From: Prorocentrum cordatum
Taxonomy: Eukaryota > Sar > Dinophyceae > Prorocentrales > Prorocentraceae
Assembly (NCBI GenBank): GCA_963575745.1
Contig: CAUYUJ010018549.1
Coordinates: forward strand, 260,001-324,000
DNA: 64,000 bases
Reading direction: 5' to 3'
Position 1 is the stretch's first letter, and each line of letters begins with the position of its first letter. Positions 52,313 through 62,873 of this stretch are shown in pieces. Position numbers and translations under genes: made by a program. A model generated the notes under the pieces. That model did no database searches and was not told where the DNA came from. It worked only from the letters and a program-made list of their open reading frames with translations.

Positions 52313-52545
52313 ACCATCATCATCATCATCAGCATCATCATCATCATCATCAGCATCATCATCATCAAAAACATCATTACTATCATCATCAGCATCATCA
52401 GCATATTCATCTTCATAGTCATCATCACCTTCGTAGTCATCACCACCATCACAAACATCGTCATCATACTTGTCATTGCCATTTGAATGCTCACCATCAT
52501 CACCACCAGCATCATCATCATTCATCATTACCAGACACACTCACT
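52313..52545. repeat. CAT microsatellite
   Basis: ATCATCATC triplets with CAGCAT and ACCACC variants, in the orientation opposite to the 32-33 kb array. Confidence 0.95.
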
Positions 52546-52559
52546 CACTCACGTACTCA

Positions 52560-53512
52560 GTTTGAGGGACGTCTCGAGCGGGAGACCCTTCCTCTGTTGT
52601 CCGCCATTCATGTTCGATTCCGAGCGGGTCATCGGCAAACTTTACCAGGCATACCACTTGAGCGCCCCAAAGGGGTACATCGGGGGGATTGTCTCCAGCA
52701 GGGGCTTCGTCTGAGAGCGAATCGCGAGGAAGTCTCAGACGGGGCCCCCTCCGTATGGGGCCCGCACTTCATGTTCGAATCAGAGCGGGTCGTCTGCAAA
52801 CTTTACCAGGCATAGAACTTGAGCACTCCATGGGGACAAATCGGGGGAATGTCTCCAGCGGGGGCCTCGTGTGTGAGTGAATTGCGAGGAAGTCTCAGGC
52901 GGGGACCTCCTCCCTTTGGGGCCCGCACTTCATTTTTGCAATCGGAGCAGGTCACCAGCAAACTCCACCAGACATAGCACTTGAGCACTCCGTGGGGGCA
53001 AATCGTGAGGATGTCTCCAGCGGGGCCTTCGTCTGTGATCGGGTTGCGAGGAAGTCTCAGGCGGGGGCCCCCTCCCTATGTTGCTCGCACTTCATGTTCG
53101 AATCCGAGCAGGTCATAAGCAAATTCCACCAGGCATCGCACTTGAGCGCCCCATGGGGACGAATCGGGGGAATGTCTCCAGCGGGGGCTTCGTCTGCGAG
53201 TGAATTGCGAAGAAGTCTTCTGCGGGGGCCTCCTCCCTTTGGGGTCCGCACTTCATGTTCGAATCCGAGCAGGTCATATGCAACCCTTACCAGGCGTAGA
53301 ACTTGAGCACTCCATGGGGGCAAATCGCGATAATATCTCAAGTGGGGCTTCGTTTCTGAGTGAATTGCAAGGATGTCTCAAGCGGGAACCCCGTCCCTAT
53401 GAGGCACGCATTTCATTATCGTAATCCGCACGGTATTCTGCCAACTTCACCAGGCATAGCACTTGAGCACCCCAAGGGGGCAAATCGTGAGGATGTCTCC
53501 AGCGGGGGTTTC
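52560..53512. repeat. ~162-base tandem satellite, about six copies
   Basis: Units share GGGGGAATGTCTCCAGCGGG, GCTTCGTCTGNGAGTGAATT, GCGAGGAAGTCTCAGGCGGG, CTTCATGTTCGAATCCGAGC and ACCAGGCATAG-ACTTGAGC. The GTTCGAATCC block equals a consensus tRNA gene B box, but no tRNA fold was found. Confidence 0.88.
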
Positions 53513-53701
53513 TGGGTTTGATGCGTGGTGTTTTGGGTTTGGTACGTGGTGTTTGGGTTTTGGTGTGTTGTTTTGGGTGGGTGTGGAAAACCTACAAGGG
53601 CCTCCCGGAGAACCAACGCACTCGGCATTTGGCCACGTTCACCCGGAGAACCATCCGATTTCCCGGGGAACCAACCCCTTTCCCAGAGAGCCACATCTTT
53701 C
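53513..53701. other. unique DNA with TTTGGGTTTGGT and CCGGAGAACCA repeats
   Basis: GGTTTTGGTGTG-like G/T units at 53513-53580, then three to four GAACCAACC or GAACCATCC units. Confidence 0.5.
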
Positions 53702-53910
53702 TGGACGCCCGAAATGGGCACGGAAAGACTGGGCACGATGCCCAACAGCAGTTCCTGTTCATTCTGAACAGGACTCGCTGTCGGTCTCGCCGCGGCCTGT
53801 GTCCATTCGAGACAGAAGGCCGCCTGCCCAACAGCGACCGCTGTTGGTTTGGGACAACATTTGTTGTTGAGCATTGTACCCATTCTTTCCGTACCCATTT
53901 CGGGCGTCCA
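53702..53910. mobile_element. MITE-like element of nested hairpins
   Basis: The left end TGGACGCCCGAAATGGGCAC (continuing about 50 bases) and the reverse complement of the right end TGGACGCCCGAAATGGGTAC form terminal inverted repeats. Inside are three smaller hairpins: CCTGTTCA-TTC-TGAACAGG, GCGGCC ... GGCCGC and CCAACAGC-GACC-GCTGTTGG. No coding capacity. The whole can fold as a multi-branched cruciform, so it may act as DNA or as RNA. Confidence 0.7.
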
Positions 53911-54390
53911 AAATCTTGCCTTCTCGAGAGCCTCTTGGAGGCAGTTTGGACGTCTTTGCGGGGGCCTCTTGGGTGCCTCGTGGGGGCCTCTTGGGTGCCT
54001 CGTGGGGGCCTCTTGGGGCCTTCTGCGCACCTCTTGGGGCCTCCTGGGGGCTTCTTGGGGCGGAAGACTCAGACTTCCGGTTCGTGTTCCCTCTTTCGGG
54101 CACCCTTCGGGGCCCTCTTGGAGGCATCTTGGGGCGGTCTTGCGGGCCTCTAGGGCCGTCTGGGAGCGTCGGGAAGCCGAAACGGCGAGAACGCCGAAAT
54201 CCTTCAAACTAACGAAGGACAATCAATGATTTTGGCCTCTTGGGTCCCTCTTGGGAGGCTGCTTTGAGACTCTTAGAGGCCTCGGGCGTCTTGGGCCGAT
54301 CTTTGGGCGTCTCGGGACTTTCGGAGGCCGTCTTGGAGGCCTCTTAGGGCCCTCGTGGCCCGTCTTGGGCGCCTCTTGGGCCCGAACAGT
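53911..54390. repeat. J repeat family, copy 2
   Basis: GGGGGCCTCTTGGGTGCCTC minisatellite, then the core TTCGTGTTCCCTC to GCGTCGGGAAGCCGAAACGG and CTTCAAACTAACG (54078-54215), then CTCTTGGG units again. Confidence 0.75.
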
Positions 54391-54840
54391 TCAAGTGGGA
54401 AGTCATGATGGGGTCCAGGGGAAATGTGTTAAGTTTTGAGAGGTTCAAGAATTCTTGACGCTTCGCGTATCCCCACCAGTTAACCCGTGTGACGCTGGCT
54501 GAAATAATCCACGCACACGTTGGGATTTGGCCTGGTTCTCGAGCTTGGGCCCGCCTCGCCCGCCCGGGCGTCCGAGCGCATGGGTACATCGGCCTAAGGC
54601 CCGCCCCATCGCTCCACCCTACACATCTCCGTCCGCTGTGGCACCCCCCATTGGCAGGCGCTGACGACGGCTTCTTCTCGGGCATCTGTTTCGGGCACGG
54701 TCTGCCCGCCTGTGCCCACCTACACGTGGTGCTGTCAGCAGGAAGGCACACGCCCCCCTTTTGTGGCCGTGCTAAGGTGCCCTCATACTGGTGACGTGCA
54801 ACGGTCCATGAGCCTCACTTGCTCCGTGATTGAGGGTTTC
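54391..54840. other. unique DNA, no gene assigned
   Basis: Includes the first TATCCCCACCAGTTAA motif at 54469. A + frame from 54489 is open for 100 codons without motif. Confidence 0.35.
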
Positions 54841-55310
54841 TGGTCCCCGCCTACTTCCGGCGTTGGCTCTTGGCCCGCTGGTAATATTCTCGCCCGTCCG
54901 CGCCTCCCCGCGCTGGGTTGTGGCCCGCGGGTTATCTTCTCGCTTGGTCCATTCCGGCCCGCGTCGCCGCCTCCCCCGCCGGGTTCCCCCCGGTCCTTCG
55001 CTGGCTTGCGCATTGGGAGCTGGCGCCGCTGTGCGTCCCTCCGCTGCCGCTGTCCCGCTCCGGCCAACGTGCTCCTCTTAATTACCTGGCGTGTTTTCTC
55101 ATGCTCTTGCCTGCACTTCAGCGCTGGCTTTTGGCCCGCTGTTAATTATCTGGCGTGTCACCCCATGCTTGGTTCGTCCGCTCTCTGTATTGTGCTTGTC
55201 TTAATTGTCTGGCGTGTTCACTCATGCTCTTGCTTGCACCTCGGCGCTGACTTTTGGCCCGCCGGTAATTATCTGGCGTGTCACCGCATGCTCGATGCTA
55301 CCCGTTCTCT
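54841..55310. repeat. ~125-base duplication with GGCCCGC-GGTAAT motif
   Basis: CTTAATT-NCTGGCGTGTTNNCTCATGCTCTTGC through TTTTGGCCCGC and TAATTATCTGGCGTGTCACC occurs at 55077-55170 and 55200-55285. Shorter relatives (TCTTGGCCCGCTGGTAATAT, GTTGTGGCCCGCGGGTTATC) are at 54866 and 54915. Confidence 0.7.
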
Positions 55311-56050
55311 GGAATCGTCCTTTGAGCCGCAGATCAAAAAAGTACCCCCACCAGTCCTACAGCGGGCTCTGGTGAGCTTGGTAGCCCTGGCCGCACCATC
55401 GGCCGCACGTGAAGGTGCAGTGAGTGCTCGGAGGTTCGTTCGCCCCTCGCTCGCACTTGCATGGGTTTTTCTGAGGCTCGCTGGACGGCCAGTTGCAGTG
55501 TGCACATCCGTGGGTCCCGTTTGGTCGGAATGGCCGTTCGGGCTCGCGCCATCAACGCGGCGTGGTTTAGGGTGTCGCTCTGTCAGTGTAGGCCCCGCGT
55601 ACGGTGGCGGTTCGTAGTGGAGCTTGGCGCCGCAAGGGCGACTTCTCCTCCCGCCCCCTTTGAATTCAGTTCATTTTGTTCTGTGCACGCGCAGCTGCGT
55701 GCTTGTTTCGCAGTGGCGAGTTTCGCCCGCCGACCTCGGCGGCAATTATCTCGCCAATTCGTAGGTACCGCGTCCCAGTCTTAATTGTCCGCTCCCTGTC
55801 CGCCGCCTCGGGCCTTCCGACCAAAAAAATATATCCCCACCAGTTTTTCCCTGTTGTTTCGGCGCGGCCCGCCCTGGCTTTGGACCTGCTTCGCGAGCCC
55901 GCGTACCAAAAGTATCCCCACCAGCCCATCCACACACGATGCCCAAGCGAGTTGCCTTGATCAGGGAAGCAGAGGAGCATGCAATGGATAGGCGGATGAC
56001 GAGGAGGAGGGGAAGGAGGAGGAGGAGGAGGAGGAGGACAATGGCGAGCT
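55311..56050. repeat. spaced ATCCCCACCAGT motif repeats in unique DNA
   Basis: CAAAAAAGTACCCCCACCAG (55337), AAAAATATATCCCCACCAGT (55824) and CAAAAGTATCCCCACCAGC (55906) share a context of GACCAAAA before and CC/TT-rich DNA after. A GGA run lies at 56000-56037. No gene assigned. Confidence 0.45.
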
Positions 56051-56210
56051 TGGGGGCTTAGTGGGGCATCTTGGGGGCCTCTGGGCGGTCCCTGGGGCTT
56101 CTTGCGTACCTCGGGGAGCACCTTGGGGCCTTACTTGGGCATTTGTGGGCCCTCAGGGGGTGCTTTTGGAAGACGTGGGAGTGCTCTTGGAGCCATCTGG
56201 GAGGACATCA
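56051..56210. repeat. J-like GGGGCCTTTGG minisatellite
   Basis: GGGGCATCTTGGGGGCCTCT-type units. Confidence 0.7.
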
Positions 56211-56450
56211 ATTGAAGTAGGGTGTTCTGACTGCTCGCGGGGCGCCCCGTCCATGTCCAGGGGAAGGGGAGGGGTAAACCCCTCCCCGAAGGAGAAGAAG
56301 GGGGTTGCAAGAGGAGCCTCCCTAGACCACCTACGCCCAGAGGGCTGGTGGGATTTGGGGCCCGGGCCCCTGAAATATCCTTCAGGACGCATGACTGAGG
56401 CTTAGAAGATGGGGCCCAGGACCTGTGGACACGCCCACTCCGTTCCCCAA
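56211..56450. other. unique DNA
   Basis: No gene recognised. Confidence 0.4.
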
Positions 56451-57510
56451 TGACACGGTGGCGGATTCTCTTCTTCTCTACTATGACCAATTCTATTGTG
56501 CTCTTCAACGTTCTACCCTACTCTATTATAGCCCACGCTGTCTCATCATCTGTCCTAGTCTGCTGTACAATACTATGCTCTACTCTACCCTCCTCTACTC
56601 TACCCTTTCCGACCCGGAACTGCTCTTTTGTACCCTACTCACCCGACCCTGCTCACCTTATACTCCAACCCATTCTACCATACAGTACCCACCCTTTACG
56701 CTACTTGAGTATACTCCTACTCTACTCGGTTCTACTCTGTCATACCGCCGTATAACCTAGTTGAGTGTGGTTTACTTTATACATCTGTTATGTTATCTTC
56801 CACTATGCTGCAAGCCATGCCCAATCTACAGCACACCAGTATACTAGTATACTCTCTACGGTGCATAGCACAGTACCCTGTATGTGTTGTTCCTCCGCGC
56901 TCTACTTCGTGTTGCTATGCTCGCCATATGAGGAGTCTTCTGCCATGTCATACACCCACCGGTCTTTGTTTATAGACTCCTGTTCTATTCTGCTCTCGAC
57001 TCTTCGATCTACCTTACTTGACACAGACTTCTCTAACCCGCTCTACTGTGGTCGCTGCCCTCTACGCTGCACTCCGCACCTATACGTCCCAGTCCCCGCA
57101 ATACTCTCTAGCCGGGTCTCTACTCTACTCTCTGCTCTACCCCCCACCGCACACCGAATTAAAGGTTACAGTAGAGCAGGGCCGGATAGAATATCAACTC
57201 GCCCGAGTAGCCGATAGTAGAGCGGACGGCATAAAGTAGAGTATAAGGTGGGAGAAGAGCAGGTTGTAGTATAGAGGGTGGTGAGTCGGGATAGTGAGAA
57301 AGGACAGAACGTTTGGAGACAGAGTTAGGAGAGGTGAAAAGGTAGAGTAAAGCAGAGTAGACGAAAGCAAAGCAGCGTTTGCAATAGAGTCGAGCACATT
57401 GTAAATCATGGACGGCATATTTGAGTATATTAGAGGAGAGTGGAGCAGAGTAGCGTGTGACATACTTTGGTGTGCTATGTAACCCAGAATGGCACATACT
57501 AGAACAGCGT
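56451..57510. repeat. CTACT/TACTCTACCC degenerate satellite with strand switch
   Basis: To about 57150 the + strand is rich in CTCTACTCTACC-like words; from 57165 to 57510 it becomes GTAGAGTA/GAGTAG-rich, i.e. the same words on the other strand. The region is AT-richer than its surroundings. No exon seen. Confidence 0.65.
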
Positions 57511-57680
57511 AGGTATTAGTGCAGGAAGTCACGGGAGAGCCCGAGCCGGCTCCCGCTGAAGATGCCACAGAAGGGAAGGGAGGCCGAGGCCTGAGCGGTC
57601 CCAACAATTACTCCTTCGAAGAGAAGCTCCCGCCTGGGAGGTCCTCAAAGACACTCACTGGAGAGAGGGCAGGGCTCATT
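57511..57680. other. unique DNA
   Basis: No gene recognised. Confidence 0.35.
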
Positions 57681-57899
57681 TCGACTCCCCCGATTCGATT
57701 CGATTCGATTTCGATGGTTTCCGATTCCGACTCGATTCGACTTTGGAGTCCGATTTGGGTTCCGATTTCTCGCTGGAGGCATACTGGCCTGACGATGTCC
57801 GCCGATCCGACTTCTCCCGACCTGGCCGCCGATCTCCGCCGATCCGATTGATTGCGATCGCCGATCCGACTCATCGATTCGATCCTGGGCTCTCCTGAG
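57681..57899. repeat. dispersed repeat family H, copy 2
   Basis: TTCGATTCGATTCGATTTCG, CGATTTGGGTTCCGATTTCT, GATCCGACTTCTCCCGACCT, GCCGATCCGACTCATCGATT and CCTGGGCTCTCCTGAGA. Confidence 0.75.
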
Positions 57900-58112
57900 A
57901 GGGCCCCCGCCTGAGAGGTCCAACACGTGACGCGAAGAGGCAGGGCCCCCCCGCCTGAGAGGTGGCGGCGGCGGCGGCGGCGGCGGGCGGCGGCGGCCTC
58001 GCAGCCCCCGCCGCCCCGGCCTCGCCGCCCCCGCCGCCCCGGCCTCGCCGTCCCCTCAGTCGCCTCCTCGATCGCGCGCCCCCGCCACCCTGGCCTCGCC
58101 GGCGTCTGGCAT
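57900..58112. repeat. GGC satellite and CCGCCCCGGCCTCG repeat
   Basis: GGCGGC run at 57961-57995, then three CCGCCCCGGCCTCG units at 58006-58050. Confidence 0.8.
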
Positions 58113-58234
58113 CGCTCGGGCGTGTGCATTTTTTTCTCGGCGAGGACCCTTCAGGAGCATCCTGGATCATCGAGCGAAGAATACGCACGAAACCGAAGAA
58201 TGCACGGGAAACGGACGTCCGAGCGACGGCAAGG
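58113..58234. repeat. dispersed repeat family F, copy 2
   Basis: GCTCGGGCGTGTGCATTTTT, TTCTCGGCGAGGACC, ATCCTGGATCATCGAGCGAA, TGCACGGGAAACGGACGTCC and GAGCGACGGCAAGGAC; compare 7901-8020. Confidence 0.7.
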
Positions 58235-58346
58235 ACGTCGTCGTCCTGTCGACGAAGACGTCGACGAACGACGACGAAGAACAACAGATCGACGACGACC
58301 GACCAACCGACCGACCAACGAACGACGAAGGACGAACGAATGACAA

Positions 58347-58389
<43 letters not shown>

Positions 58390-58440
58390 CGACGACGCCC
58401 ACGACCGCCCCCCGGCGAGGCGAGATGTTCCAGGCCTACA
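58235..58440. repeat. CGA and CGACCAAC repeats
   Basis: GACGAACGACGA-type units, CCGACCAACCGACCGACCAA, then a pure CGA run at 58348-58388. Confidence 0.85.
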
Positions 58441-58570
58441 AGGGGTCGGGGGGATCCCGCCGCATCGCCGATGCATCGGCAATGAGGCTCGATGTGGAGC
58501 CCGACTTTCCCCACGCCGGCGTCGTCGATGCATCGCCGATGTATCGGCGATGCATCGCCGGTGCATCGCC
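58441..58570. repeat. dispersed repeat family G, copy 2
   Basis: GGGGTCGGGGGGATCCCGCC, GAGGCTCGATGTGGAGCCCG, CCACGCCGGCGTCGTCGATG and GATGCATCGCCG units; compare 30008-30125. Confidence 0.7.
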
Positions 58571-59598
58571 GACACCGCGGGGCCTTGTGACCTCAGGCTG
58601 CCCGGGCCCCGCTTGGAAGGCCTCCAGCAGGGCGCGGCGGCGCCCCGCCGCCGCCTCGGCGATCTCGTGCCCCGCCGCCCAGGATCCCCGACGATCCGAT
58701 GCTGTTCAAACCGGCAGTCGTTCGTTGGCTCGGGCCCCTGGCGCCCGAACGCGGGCCCCCAGGCTGGGCCACCGAGCATGGACCCGAGGCCCGGGGCCTG
58801 GCCTCCTGGCGCCGTGGAGCAGAAGTCAAGACGGGACGTGCTTGGCAGTCGTCGGCCCTTCCTGGGCCCCCCTCTCCCTCCCAGGCGGGCCAGGAAGTGC
58901 CCAGGCCTTCGACGCTCTGAGTGTTGTGCTCCATCAGGCCGTTGTCCCACGATTTCGGTTTCTGGCTCGCTCCCCCCTCGCACCCCAGGGCCATCAAACA
59001 TCGGCCCAGGACGACACCCACCCCCGGGGAAGGGGGTGCCAGGGTGTACGCGGCTCGGTTGCGCCGCACTCGGTTGCGCTCGGTCAGCTCGGTTCCGCTG
59101 GCTCACGCGTCGTGGCTGCGCCGCTGCGCCCTTCCGGGCCGCTCTCGGCCTGTCGGCCTCGGTCGGCTTCGGTCTCGTCGTCGGCTCGATGCTGCCGCCG
59201 TTGGGGACCTCGCCAGAGCTTGCACGGGTCTCGCTCTGCCGCCGAGCCTGGGCCGGCGGCGCGCACGGGGGTGTGACGACCTCCTGTCGGCTACCTGTTG
59301 CGCGCGGCTCTCCGTGGGCCAGGACCAGAGTGGAGCTGGCTCGAGGTCAGAGGTGGCCCAGCACTGGTCCTGGCGAGCAGGAAGCGGGGCATGGGTTCAG
59401 AGGTTCTGGATTCGGGCATGTGCTTCGTTTTTTGCTCGGCCTCCGGGGGGGGCTGTTCTCGGGCCCCCGACGGGCATCACGGATCTGGGGCGCAGCATGG
59501 CGCAGGGCAGGCTTCTGGAAGGGTCCAGGAGGTCCGGGAGTGAGTCTGTGCCGACTTGGCCCCGTCCCCCTCCTGGCCGCCTTCTCTGTGGCCCCGAG
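58571..59598. other. GC-rich DNA with long open frame, no gene assigned
   Basis: A + frame is open from 57962 to 59986. That length comes from GC bias and repeats; its start lies in repeats F, H and GGC. No motif was found in this stretch. Confidence 0.4.
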
Positions 59599-59665
59599 GA
59601 GGAGGAGGAGGAGGATCGAGGATCGAGGATCGGGGATCGGGGATCGGGGATCGAGGATCGAGCTC
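59599..59665. repeat. GGA run and GGATCGAGGATC satellite
   Basis: GAGGATCGAGGATCG and GGGGATCGGGGATCG units. Confidence 0.9.
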
Positions 59666-59701
59666 AGACCCCTCGGCCGCCTCCAACACCCAAGCGCGCA
59701 G

Positions 59702-59945
59702 GCCGACGCCCTGGCGACGCCGCGTGCGGCGATCGGCGAGCCGCGCCCGCAGGAGGTCGCCCTGGCCTTGGGCCACCCGTGCGCGCCGCCGCTTCTGAGA
59801 GCCCGGGAGCAGCAGAGCGCACCGGGGCCTCGCCAGAGAAAGGGTCCGCTCCTCGGCGGAGGGCCGGCCGAGGTCGACGGGAGGAAAGCGAGGTCGTCGC
59901 CGCTGGCGGAGGGCTGGACGTGCTTCCGTCGCGGCGGTTTCGGTC
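59702..59945 (+). CDS. candidate exon, unknown protein
   Basis: Begins after a GCGCGCAG acceptor, phase 0, with ADALATPRAAIGEPRPQEVA then LALGHPCAPPLLRAREQQSA and later EVDGRKARSSPLAEGWTCFR. Composition is mixed compared with the Pro/Arg/Ser background, and third positions are GC-rich. The 3' border is not determined: a donor near 59945 would be needed because the frame ends at TGA 59984-59986. No domain was recognised. Other frames of this GC-rich DNA are also open, so this is tentative. Confidence 0.3.
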
Positions 59946-60484
59946 GACTTTTTAGCGAGGCCCACCACGAGACGCCCTGTTGCTGAGACTTGCGGGCGTA
60001 GTGTTCGAAAAAAAAGGAGGTAAAGCCAGCTCCCCCCCCCCCCAAGGGATTCCAACGTTTTTGGGGTCCAGTGCCTCCGGAGCCCGCCACGCGCGCAGAG
60101 GCTGTCGGAGGTCCGCGCGCGATGCTTCTGGCGCCAGAGGCGCACGCCGAGGGCGGCTCCAGCGCAGGCCCGAGCGATCATCGCGGGCCTCCCAGCGTTG
60201 TTATGCCTGTACCGTTGCTTGTTCTGTTGCTGAGGAGATCGTTTGTTGGTAGGACCCCCAGCCTGCCGATTCGATCAGCGAATCGCCAGTTTGCTCTCTT
60301 CGAGAGGGCGTTGCATTGCGGCCGCAATCTTGCGGGCCTGCGCCAGCAGGGTTTGGTCCCCAGGGCGCTTTGTTCACGGAAGAGTGTCTTGCCAAAGGGG
60401 TTCCTGTTCACCTCCGAGAAGGCAGGGTGTTTCTCAGGAGCGATCCCGCCCTCCGAGATCGGGGCAGGACAGAAGGCTGATGTG
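59946..60484. other. unique DNA, no gene seen
   Basis: Mixed sequence. A + frame from 60071 is open but without motif. Confidence 0.4.
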
Positions 60485-60606
60485 GAGGGTAGGAGAAAGG
60501 GGCACGAAGATTGCTGCATTCAGCTGGTTTCGAGCCCGCCGCCAGGCCCTTCTCTGGGTGCACTGGCGCTGGGAGGCGAGGGGAAAGCCCCGAGCCGCGC
60601 GAGAGG
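60485..60606. repeat. dispersed repeat family E, copy 3
   Basis: GGAGAAAGGGGCACGAAGAT, TGCTGCATTCAGCTGGTTTC, GAGCCCGCCGCCAGGCCCTT and GGGAGGCGAGGG correspond to the central part of copies 1 and 2. Confidence 0.65.
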
Positions 60607-61060
60607 AGTGGTTCCCTTCGGCGCGGCTTCCGCTGGTGAGGAATCGAGTTGCCCAAAGGGTTGGCGGGTCTGCATAGCAGGTTTGCCTTGTTCCGCCGCC
60701 TCCTCCACCCCCTCGTGTGTCCACTGAGGTGGCTGATCGAAGGACTGGCGTATCTGCCTCGCTGGTCTCGGGCTGCTCTGCTGCCTCTTTGTGTCATGGT
60801 CTGGAAGAGCCCCTCTCGGTGTCTCGGCCAGGGAGAAAGAGAACACGGAACGACAGGAGCAGAAGCAAGAGGCAAGAGGGGCAGAAAAGTAAGCAGCAGG
60901 AAGGAACACGAGCAGAAGCAGCAGCTGTAGGGGCAATCTGTGTTGCGCGTGTATGGCGCAGGTGTAGCTGTTTCGAATGGCGTCCGGCCCATCCCGCCAT
61001 CGTGCCTGGGTTGTGGGTCATAGGCCTCTAAGATGTTCGTTGGGACGTCGCGATGTCGCG
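60607..61060. other. unique DNA, no gene seen
   Basis: No exon or repeat recognised. Confidence 0.4.
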
Positions 61061-61397
61061 GGGGGCCGTTGGGGGCCCGTTTGGTGGCCTCATGGGAGCC
61101 GTGTTTGGACCTCTTGGGGCGGCTTCGGAGCCTTTGGGGGTCTCTTGGGGCGTCTTGGGGGCCTCTCGAAGCCTCCGTTGGGTCTCCTGGGGGCCTCCGG
61201 GGGGCGGGAGACTCGGATCACCGCTTGTGTTCCCTTTCTTTGGCCCTGGCGGGGGCTGCCTTTGAGCCCTATTGGGCTGTCCTGGGCGCCTCCAGGGCCG
61301 TCTGGGGGCCGTCTTGGGGCGGTCTTGGGGGCTTCTTGGGCCGTCTTGGAGCGTCGGATGCTCGAAAAGTCGAGAGCCCAAAGCACATTGAAATTAC
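61061..61397. repeat. J repeat family, copy 3
   Basis: GGGGGCCGTTTGG-type minisatellite, then the core CTTGTGTTCCCTTTCTTTGG (61223) to GAGCGTCGGATGCTCGAAAA (61349) and CACATTGAAATTACC. It abuts the K element at 61398. Confidence 0.75.
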
Positions 61398-62873
61398 CCG
61401 GGCGAAGGACCCAACCACATGCAGTTGTGACTACCGCAATTGTGAATTTCTTCTTCGGTGGTGATCCCCATGGGGCCACGAACCGTGCGAGGGGTGTGCC
61501 GACATGTGTGGCGGGGTACACAACACGAACGGAAACGATAGGCCTGAGCACGGGGGACAGCGCGGGTGAGACTGAGCGCGAGCGCGTCTGATTGTGATTG
61601 AGTCTGCGCGCGAGTAAGTTTATGTGCATGAATGCGAGCATGGATACGCCTAGTGTCAATGTATATGACTGTCAATACTGGGCGTGGCGGGGACCTAACG
61701 GATCACGTAACGTGTGAAGGGCGTATTGGGTGTGGTGGACGCATGCGGGCACCCCCATTGGGGTCGTAGGTGGAACTCCTTATGGGGCCATGGAACATTG
61801 TACTGGGTGTGGCGGACGCATGTGGCCACCCCCACTGGGGCCTTCGGTGGAGCTCCCTATAAGGCCACGGAACGCTGTGCTGGGCGTGGTGGACGCATGT
61901 GGCCACCCCCATTGGGGCCTTAGGTGGAGCTCCCTATGGGGCCACAAACGCTGTACTGGGTGTGGCGGACGCATGTGGCCACCCCCACTGGGGCCTTAGG
62001 TGGAGCTCCCTGTGGGGCCACGAAGCGCTGTACTGGGTGTGGCGCACCCATGTGGCCACCCCCACGGGGCTTTCGGTGGAGCTCCCCATGGGGTCATGAA
62101 GCGCTGTACTGGGTGTGGCGCACGCAGGTGGCCACCCCTACTGGGGCCTTCGGTGGAGCTCCCAATAAGTCCATGGCGCCTTGGGTGGAGCTCCCTATGG
62201 GGCCACGAAGCGCTGTACTGGGTGTGGCGGACGCATGTGGCCACCGCCACTGGGACCTTGGGTGGAGCTCCCTATGGCACTATGGGGCCACGAAACGTTG
62301 TACTGGGTATGGTGCACACATGTGGTCACCCCTACTGGGGCCTTGGGTGGGGCTCCCTATGGGGCCACAAACGCTGTACTGGGTGTGGCGGACGCATGTG
62401 GCCACCCCCACTGGGGCCTTAGGTGGAGCTCCCTGTGGGGCCACGAAGCGCTGTACTTCGTGTGGCGCACCCATGTGGCCACCCCCACTGGGGCCTTGGA
62501 TGGAGCTCCCTATGGGGCCACGAAGCGCTGTATTGGGTGTGGCGGACGCATGTGGCCAACCCCCACTGTGGCCTTGGGTGGAGCTCCCTATGTGGCCACG
62601 GAACGCTGTACTGTGTGTGGCGGACGCATGTGGCCACCCGCATTGGGGCCTCAGGTGGAGCTCCCTATGGGGCCACGAAGCGTTGCGCATGTGGCCACCC
62701 CCGCTGGGGCCTTAGTTGGAGCTTCCTATGGGGCCACCAAGCGCTGTACTGGGTCGGTGAAACGCAGGGAGGAGGGAAAAAAGGGGAGGGGGAAGAGGGA
62801 GGAGACGCGGGGACCGTCTCTTCAAAACGAGGGCCCGACACCACAGGATGGTTGGAAAGAGACAAGGCTCCCT
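61398..62873. mobile_element. composite repeat K, full-length copy
   Basis: The inverted counterpart of 16018-17212. The right end (in K sense) is GGCGAAGGACCCAACCACAT and CCGCAATTGTGAATTTC at 61401-61453. A ~210-base unique piece follows, then about 13 units of ~77 bases (61735-62755) with TGTACTGGGTGTGGCGGACG, CATGTGGCCACCCCCACTGG and GGAGCTCCCTATGGGGCCAC. The far flank GGAGACGCGG ... CAAAACGAGGGCC-CGACACCACAGGATGGTTGG ends at 62852. Confidence 0.78.

Noticed and set aside
52600-52625. tRNA gene indicated by GTTCGATTCC-type sequence
   Set aside because: No acceptor stem, anticodon arm or A box could be built around it; the block repeats every ~162 bases as part of a satellite.
57962-59986. 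A 674-codon open frame on the + strand
   Set aside because: It begins inside GGC and F/G repeats and runs through unrelated DNA segments in a GC-rich area; only the piece from 59702 looks possibly coding.
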